NCBI GenBank assembly: GCA_024998815.1
Contig: JACEUQ010000002.1
Coordinates: 1 to 64,000 of the forward strand
Length of the DNA: 64,000 bases
Source: Opitutus sp.
Lineage (GTDB): Bacteria > Verrucomicrobiota > Verrucomicrobiia > Opitutales > Opitutaceae
Reading direction: 5' to 3'
Position 1 is the stretch's first letter. Each line of letters opens with the position of its first letter. The notes under the pieces were generated by a model. The model saw only the letters and a program-made list of their open reading frames with translations. It was not told the origin of the DNA and did not search any database. Shown here in pieces: positions 59,429 through 64,000 of the stretch. The translations under genes and the position numbers were made by a program.

Positions 59429-60475
59429 TCACGCGCCGGTGATTCGGCAGCCGTGAGCACTGAAGCCGGCACCGAAGCTGACCAGCCACCAGTGGCGCTC
59501 AGGTTCGGGTCGGCCAACGCGCAACGCCTCGGCCAAAGCGAAGAGCACCGAGGGGCTGCTCATGTTGCCGTGGTTGCGTAGCACGCGCCGAGTAGCGTCG
59601 AGCGGATATGCGGGCAGCACCGATTCAATCGCTTTGATCACCTCGCGGCCGCCGGGATGGGCGATGATTTGGGTGGGTGGTGGAGTGCCAAACGGCTCGT
59701 CGGCGAGCAGGTGCGAGACCGCGTCCGCCGCGAGAGCGGGCACGCTTTTGTGAAGGAGGTTGCGCAGCTTACCATCGCGGGTCTCGAAGCGGAGTTTGTC
59801 GCGGTCCTGGGGTCGATGAAGGGTGTTAAAACCGTGGCAACGTACCGCAGCCGAGCCGGCCTTGGGTTTCGCGCGCCAGATACTTGCCGCCGCGCCATCA
59901 CTGAAGAGACACGCGCTAATCAGTACTCCGGGGTCGTCGTCGATGAAGAAAGCCGCCGAGCAGATCTCAACCGCCACGCAGGCCACGGTGGCACCCGGTT
60001 GGGCGGCCAGCACGGCGTTGACGGCGCGCAAGGTGGGGACGGCCGCCCCGCACCCCAGGCCGACGATATCTTGAAGAAAGGCGTTGGGACGCAGGCCAAG
60101 TTGCTCGGCCACATAACTGGAAACGCCGGGGCACAGGTAGCCGGTGCAGGTGCAAATGAGCAGCGCGTCGAGTTCGCTCGCGCGCAGGCCGGCTTGCTCC
60201 AGAGCGGTCGTGAGCGCTTGACCGGCCAAGCGGGGCGCGGCTTCTCGAAAGGCGGCGTTAAGCTGGTCTGGCGTGTTGTCGAAAATCGCATCGAGGTCGG
60301 TCGCCGAGAAGTGCCGCCGGTCGATGCCGCTGTCACCGGTGAGCACCGCTTCGAGCATCTGCTGCGAACGCTCCGAGAGCCGCTTGCGGGCGTTGGACTG
60401 CGCCAGGAGTTCCCAACACTCCGGTTGCGTCAGGGAGGTGGTTGGCACGGCGGTGGCGAGGGCTTGGAGATACAT
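59429..60475 (-). CDS. type III polyketide synthase (chalcone/stilbene synthase-like)
   Basis: This 348-residue enzyme carries the Cys-His-Asn triad: the nucleophile in LGCGAAVPTLRAV, His in IAHPGGREVIKAIES, and Asn in LRNHGNMSSPSVLFAL. GFGAGFSAHGC-like text ends the protein (VSFGAGFSAHGCRITGA). It condenses malonyl-CoA with an acyl starter to give a phloroglucinol, alkylresorcinol or alkylpyrone. The next genes in the operon are a FAD enzyme and a methyltransferase, the tailoring pair found with bacterial alkylresorcinol synthases. Confidence 0.95.
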   Translation of the reverse strand: MYLQALATAVPTTSLTQPECWELLAQSNARKRLSERSQQMLEAVLTGDSGIDRRHFSATDLDAIFDNTPDQLNAAFREAAPRLAGQALTTALEQAGLRASELDALLICTCTGYLCPGVSSYVAEQLGLRPNAFLQDIVGLGCGAAVPTLRAVNAVLAAQPGATVACVAVEICSAAFFIDDDPGVLISACLFSDGAAASIWRAKPKAGSAAVRCHGFNTLHRPQDRDKLRFETRDGKLRNLLHKSVPALAADAVSHLLADEPFGTPPPTQIIAHPGGREVIKAIESVLPAYPLDATRRVLRNHGNMSSPSVLFALAEALRVGRPEPERHWWLVSFGAGFSAHGCRITGA

Positions 60476-60493
60476 GCGCGGAAAGCGGAGCGT

Positions 60494-61522
60494 TTAGTGA
60501 GTGAGTTGATAAAGCGGGCGAAGCGGTAACACGCCGAGGCGGCTGGCGAGTGCTAGTGTGCGCTGGCCGCTGGGAGCGACCAGAAACGGGTGGAGCGACG
60601 AGGCGACCGACAACCGAACCCGAAAAAGATGCCGGAGCCGCTGCTGGACCGTGGTGATCGTCTCATCCCATGACGACTCGCCCCGCGACCAGGAAATCAG
60701 CGGGTCCAGCGCCTGCTCGGCGCTTTGAAACGCCATGGCCATTCCGTGTCCGGTGAAAGGCGGAATCATCGCGTAGGTGTCGCCGATCACCAGGCGATCG
60801 GGCCGAGTGTAGGGTTTCGAAAAACCGAGACCGGCAACGGCGGAATACGAAGCTGGATCGATCGCGACGTTGGCGAGCCGATCAGCGAGGTCGACGAGTC
60901 CGCTCGCGCGCAGGTAGGCGGATAAAGCGAGTTCACGGGAAAGCTCGAGGCCGCCACGCAGACGGAAAAGACCTGAGACGTTCACGCGCCCGTCCTCGAC
61001 CGCACAGAGCCCCACATAGGCGTGGTCACCGAGGTGCAGTTCCAGCTCGGACGCGAGGGGCAGCTTGAGGGCGTGACATTTTAAGCCGATCCACTCCGGA
61101 AGGGCTGGACGGCGACCGGTGGCAAAGACGCGCCCAGCGGGTGCGTCATCGAGGTCAACGCGGTTGCGCGTGCGTAGGTCGCCCCCGGCGCTGGTGAAGG
61201 CTGCGGCGAGCCGCTGATCGAGTGCAAAGCGGCTCAGGCCCAAGGCCGGTGAGGGCAACGTCTGGCGACGCAGCGCTTGCCCGTGCCAAAACCACGCCAC
61301 CTCACGGTACGCTTGGGCGTCGCTTAGAAAGGGCGACAGCCCCAAGCGGTCGATGGTGCCGGCAGACAATCCGGTAATAAATTCACCGCAAACGCGGTGT
61401 CGGGGATAAACGCCCGCCTCAAAAATTGTAACCGGAATGCCGTTACGCCGCAGGGCGAGGCCGAGCGAAAGGCCGGCCAAGCCGCCGCCGGCGATATGAA
61501 TCGGCTGTGGTGACGCCGACAT
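60494..61522 (-). CDS. FAD-dependent oxidoreductase (geranylgeranyl reductase/monooxygenase-like)
   Basis: ATG 61522 shares a base with the methyltransferase stop. The 342-residue protein starts IHIAGGGLAGLSLGLALRRN (FAD-binding loop), has RHRVCGEFITGLSAGTIDRL and the second FAD motif RLVIGDTYAMIPPFTGHGMA. This fold is shared by geranylgeranyl reductases and aromatic hydroxylases. With the type III PKS next to it, it may hydroxylate an aromatic ring or reduce an alkyl chain. The gap to the PKS gene is 18 bp. Confidence 0.88.
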   Translation of the reverse strand: MSASPQPIHIAGGGLAGLSLGLALRRNGIPVTIFEAGVYPRHRVCGEFITGLSAGTIDRLGLSPFLSDAQAYREVAWFWHGQALRRQTLPSPALGLSRFALDQRLAAAFTSAGGDLRTRNRVDLDDAPAGRVFATGRRPALPEWIGLKCHALKLPLASELELHLGDHAYVGLCAVEDGRVNVSGLFRLRGGLELSRELALSAYLRASGLVDLADRLANVAIDPASYSAVAGLGFSKPYTRPDRLVIGDTYAMIPPFTGHGMAMAFQSAEQALDPLISWSRGESSWDETITTVQQRLRHLFRVRLSVASSLHPFLVAPSGQRTLALASRLGVLPLRPLYQLTH

Positions 61523-62181
61523 CAGGAACGGCGTTGGGCGATTAACCGGTAGGCGCCCAACAGCGTGGTCGTTACCCGCCACTGCCAGAGCGCGGGATCA
61601 AGGCCGAGCGCGTGAGGTAGTTCGTCGCCACGAAAGCCGGCGGCGATGCTCACGTAACCGTCGTGGCGGGTAACTCGATTCGCACCGGCTAGCGGCGCGG
61701 CGATCCGCCAGAAGTGTTGGTTGAAGCGTTTACGCGTAGGCTCGCTAAAAATCAGCTGTCGGGCGTTCGGCTGGAGCGCCGAGCCGAGTTTACGAAGGGC
61801 ATCGTCGCTAAAGTGATGGAGGATGAGGTTGCCGATCACGACGGGATAGTCACCCCAGCCACTAAAGTGCTCGATATCGGCCTGATGCCAGCGGGCCTGA
61901 GATGGCCAGATCGGTGGCGCGGGTACGCGGTCGATGCTGTCGATCAACGGAGCTACCGGACGCAGGAAACGGGCTAATTCGCCCGTGCCGGCACCGAGTT
62001 CGAGCACACGTTCGTCGGGCTGCAGGTGCTTGGCCAAGGTCGAACGGAACCAGCGCGCGTTGCGCATCAGTCGGTTGATCACCCGCAGGTCGCGCCGACT
62101 TTGCAGCGCGTCGGGGTGATCCGGCGGAAGCGAATCGAGCAACTCGGGTTCCAGTCGCCGGAGGTCGTCGTGATGAGCCAT
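61522..62181 (-). CDS. SAM-dependent methyltransferase
   Basis: ATG 62181 gives 219 residues; the open frame continues upstream into the Nif3-like gene's end but without conserved text. The class I fold is shown by ERVLELGAGTGELARFLRP (motif I), the acidic strand end SIDRVPAPP and the YPVVIGNLILHHFSDDALRK loop. It overlaps the FAD gene by one base. Such enzymes methylate hydroxyls or carbons of small aromatics; in this operon the product of the PKS is the likely substrate. Confidence 0.88.
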   Translation of the reverse strand: MAHHDDLRRLEPELLDSLPPDHPDALQSRRDLRVINRLMRNARWFRSTLAKHLQPDERVLELGAGTGELARFLRPVAPLIDSIDRVPAPPIWPSQARWHQADIEHFSGWGDYPVVIGNLILHHFSDDALRKLGSALQPNARQLIFSEPTRKRFNQHFWRIAAPLAGANRVTRHDGYVSIAAGFRGDELPHALGLDPALWQWRVTTTLLGAYRLIAQRRS

Positions 62182-62212
62182 GAGAGCGGGGCGGAAGCGC
62201 TGAGGTGACGCC

Positions 62213-62965
62213 TCAGAGCGGATTGTCGGTGGCAATGAATTCCCAGGGCAGGTCGAACTTGGCAGCCAATTCGGCGGCAAGCGCTTTTACGCCGTGAACC
62301 TCAGTGGCGTAGTGGCCGCACAGGTACAGATTCAGCTTCTGTTCCTGGGCGGTATTGAACCACTCCTCGCGTAATTCGCCGGTGACGAGCGTATCAACGC
62401 CGGCTGGCAGTAACTCGGGGACGGCGCTGTTACCACTACCGCTGCAAAAGGCCACGGCGGCGGGCTCAGTGGAGCCGTATTCAATCGCAATGACGCGAGC
62501 GTAGAGGCTTTCGAGTTGCGCACGCAGGGCCGAACGCGAGCCCGCGTAGGGCGCGATACGCCCGATGGCTTCACCGTCGCGCACCAGGAAGGGGCGCTCA
62601 GGCACAAGCCCGAGCTGGCGGGCGAGCAGGGCGTTGTTGCCCAGTTGAGCATGCCCGTCGAGCGGGAGGTGATTACTATAAAGCGCGCAGTCGCCGCCGA
62701 TGAGCGTGGCAACGCGTTCGTAGGCCGGGCCGGTGAGCGGCCGGGGCATGTCCCAATACATGCCGTGGTGCACGATGAGAAAATCCACTCCGGCGGCGAC
62801 CGCCTGCCGGAAGGGATCCACGCCGGAATCGACAGCCGCGCCGATCTTGGTGACACGCCCGCGATTGGCCAACTGGAGGCCATTAAAGGCGCCGGGCGCA
62901 TCCTTATAGGCGGAGCGCCGGGTCCGTTCGTCGCAATAGGTCACGAGGTCTTGCAGAGTAGGCAT
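62213..62965 (-). CDS. Nif3-like dinuclear metal centre protein
   Basis: ATG 62965 gives 250 residues. Metal ligands are visible: FLIVHHGMYWD, YSNHLPLDGHAQLGNN, and TGELREEWFN with HYATEVHGVKALA near the C terminus. The family (GTP cyclohydrolase 1 type 2/NIF3) forms hexamers with two metal ions; the function is not clear. It is the first gene of the operon that leads into the methyltransferase (31-bp gap) and PKS genes. Confidence 0.92.
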   Translation of the reverse strand: MPTLQDLVTYCDERTRRSAYKDAPGAFNGLQLANRGRVTKIGAAVDSGVDPFRQAVAAGVDFLIVHHGMYWDMPRPLTGPAYERVATLIGGDCALYSNHLPLDGHAQLGNNALLARQLGLVPERPFLVRDGEAIGRIAPYAGSRSALRAQLESLYARVIAIEYGSTEPAAVAFCSGSGNSAVPELLPAGVDTLVTGELREEWFNTAQEQKLNLYLCGHYATEVHGVKALAAELAAKFDLPWEFIATDNPL

Positions 62966-63030
62966 GGCGGGTTGATGGGGCTGCGGATTCAGGGTGGCAA
63001 TTTTCAAAACGCGGGCTACCGCTTGGGCCT

Positions 63031-63504
63031 ATGAGCGAAACGTGCTCCGCGGTTGATCTAATCGCCCAAGCCACCCGACAATTCACCGAGCGCCCCTCGT
63101 GGGATGATTATTTCATGGCCACCGCCGTGCTCATCTCGACGCGCTCCCCGTGCGAACGGCTCCATGTGGGCTGCGTCATCGTGAGCGGCGGCGAACGCCA
63201 AAACCGCCTCATCGCCGCCGGCTACAACGGCTTTCTGCCAGGCACCCCGCACCTTTCGCGCCTGCGCGAGGGACGCGAGCAAGCCACCGTGCACGCCGAG
63301 CAAAACGCCATTGCCGACGCCGCCCGCCGCGGCAGTTCGGTCGAAGGCAGCATCGCCTACGTCACCCATTTCCCCTGCATTAACTGCGCCAAAATCCTCG
63401 CCGCCTCCGGCATCTCGGAGATCCGCTACCGCGAGGATTACAACAACGACCCATTGGTCGGCCCGCTGTTAGCGGACGCCAACGTGACGGTGTTGAAACT
63501 TTGA
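63031..63504 (+). CDS. dCMP/cytidine deaminase family protein
   Basis: This 157-residue protein has the zinc signature of deoxycytidylate deaminases: VHAEQNAIADAARRG (HAE) and FPCINCAKILAASGISEI (PCxxC). The N terminus SWDDYFMATAVLISTRSPCE and GYNGFLPGTPHLS fit the ComEB-type dCMP deaminase. It turns dCMP to dUMP for thymidylate synthesis. It is divergent from the Nif3-like gene with 65 bp between starts. Confidence 0.93.
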   Translation: MSETCSAVDLIAQATRQFTERPSWDDYFMATAVLISTRSPCERLHVGCVIVSGGERQNRLIAAGYNGFLPGTPHLSRLREGREQATVHAEQNAIADAARRGSSVEGSIAYVTHFPCINCAKILAASGISEIRYREDYNNDPLVGPLLADANVTVLKL

Positions 63505-63531
63505 GCCTGCAACTGAGCTATTTAATTACCG

Positions 63532-64000
63532 ATGACCGCTCGTAATCCCCAATCTTCGTCCGAACTGGGTGGATCATTGCTCTTGGCGCATCCCTCTCTG
63601 CGCGACGACAACTTCAAGCACTCCGTCATCCTCATCGCCTCCCATGACAGCGAGGGGGCGATGGGCGTGGTGTTGAACCGCCCTCTCGACCAATGCCTCG
63701 GTGAACTCAACACCGAGTTCGGCATGAGCGGTTTGGCACAAGTGCCGCTCTTCGCTGGCGGTCCCGTGGAGCCGACCCAGGTGATTTTATGCGTGTGGCG
63801 GCCCAATCCCGAGGGCGATGGATTTCAACTCATGTTCGGCATTGACCCGCAGCGAGCGGAGGAACTGGTCAACGAGGAGGGTGTGCACATGCGCGCGTTC
63901 CTCGGTTATGCAGGTTGGACCGCCGGACAAGTCGAGGAAGAGCTGGAGCGGGACACTTGGGTGGTAAGCCCATTGGTGGCCGACCTGCTGGAAGATTCAC
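63532..64000 (+). CDS. YqgE/AlgH-family protein, 3' end cut by window edge
   Basis: ATG 63532 lies 27 bp after the deaminase stop, so the two are probably co-transcribed. The visible 156 residues contain the family's text: LGGSLLLAHPSLRDDNFKHS, SEGAMGVVLNRPLDQ, LFAGGPVEPTQVILCV and the later AFLGYAGWTAGQVEEELERD with TWVVSPLVADLL. The family is widespread and its function is not known. The remaining C terminus lies outside the window. Confidence 0.92.
   Translation, partial: MTARNPQSSSELGGSLLLAHPSLRDDNFKHSVILIASHDSEGAMGVVLNRPLDQCLGELNTEFGMSGLAQVPLFAGGPVEPTQVILCVWRPNPEGDGFQLMFGIDPQRAEELVNEEGVHMRAFLGYAGWTAGQVEEELERDTWVVSPLVADLLEDS

Overview
The window is high-GC bacterial DNA with short intergenic gaps, one tRNA and almost no Shine-Dalgarno-like spacing ahead of its genes. 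The gene mix (GH88 and Gfo/Idh sugar catabolism, several HDOD signalling proteins, a NifJ-type pyruvate oxidoreductase, a type III PKS operon, GxxExxY-type genes beside tandem repeats) suggests a Verrucomicrobiota genome, most likely Opitutales/Opitutaceae-like. That placement is an inference from gene content; no rRNA or marker tree is available here.

Layout. 1-6.0 kb: a divergent AraC-type regulator and a catabolic cluster (SDR, GH88 unsaturated glucuronyl hydrolase, TIM-barrel isomerase, Gfo/Idh oxidoreductase, ThuA-like protein), probably for uronate-containing polysaccharide. 6.0-13.3 kb: a Cys-rich small protein, a translationally coupled membrane protein/lipoprotein pair, and a STAS plus two-HDOD signalling group in which one HDOD gene is cut by an IS630-type element. 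13.6-20.9 kb: YebC, a DUF192 protein, an M24 aminopeptidase, a GH3 glycosidase and a UvrD-like helicase. 21.0-22.4 kb: a frameshifted GxxExxY (PD-(D/E)XK) gene next to a 131-bp tandem array. 22.5-29.3 kb: a heavy-metal efflux (Czc-type RND) cluster whose pump gene carries an in-frame stop. 29.4-38.7 kb: an LptF/LptG permease, a second 131-bp array, a dihydroorotate-dehydrogenase-like protein with NifJ, and an HDOD-GAF-like protein. 38.7-43.6 kb: coiled-coil envelope protein, small lipoprotein, RsmI, a group-2-like sigma factor and Pgi. 43.6-44.5 kb: ten tandem copies of an 87/88-bp REP-like double hairpin. 44.5-54.2 kb: cardiolipin synthase, tRNA-Tyr, ankyrin protein, GalE, and a ketosynthase-ACP-CrtI-like oxidoreductase-ABC exporter group. 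54.2-56.3 kb: a heptanucleotide satellite and dnaX with a probable A10 frameshift site. 56.3-58.4 kb: a nest of mobile DNA (REP hairpin, an AbrB+IS4-type transposase insertion sequence, and a 150-bp MITE). 58.4-64 kb: a six-gene operon with a NusG paralogue, AroQ and a type III PKS/FAD enzyme/methyltransferase trio plus a Nif3-like protein, then a dCMP deaminase and a partial YqgE/AlgH protein.

The most striking theme is repetitive DNA. Four unrelated repeat families lie here: REP-like hairpins at many gene boundaries, 131-bp arrays (one next to a broken nuclease-family gene), a 7-bp satellite also found in diverged form inside a coding region, and a MITE. Target-site duplications let the order of some insertions be reconstructed from sequence alone. 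The second theme is genes whose reading is interrupted or recoded: an A10 run in dnaX, an in-frame TAA in the RND pump gene, a 4-bp deletion in the GxxExxY gene, and an IS-split HDOD gene.
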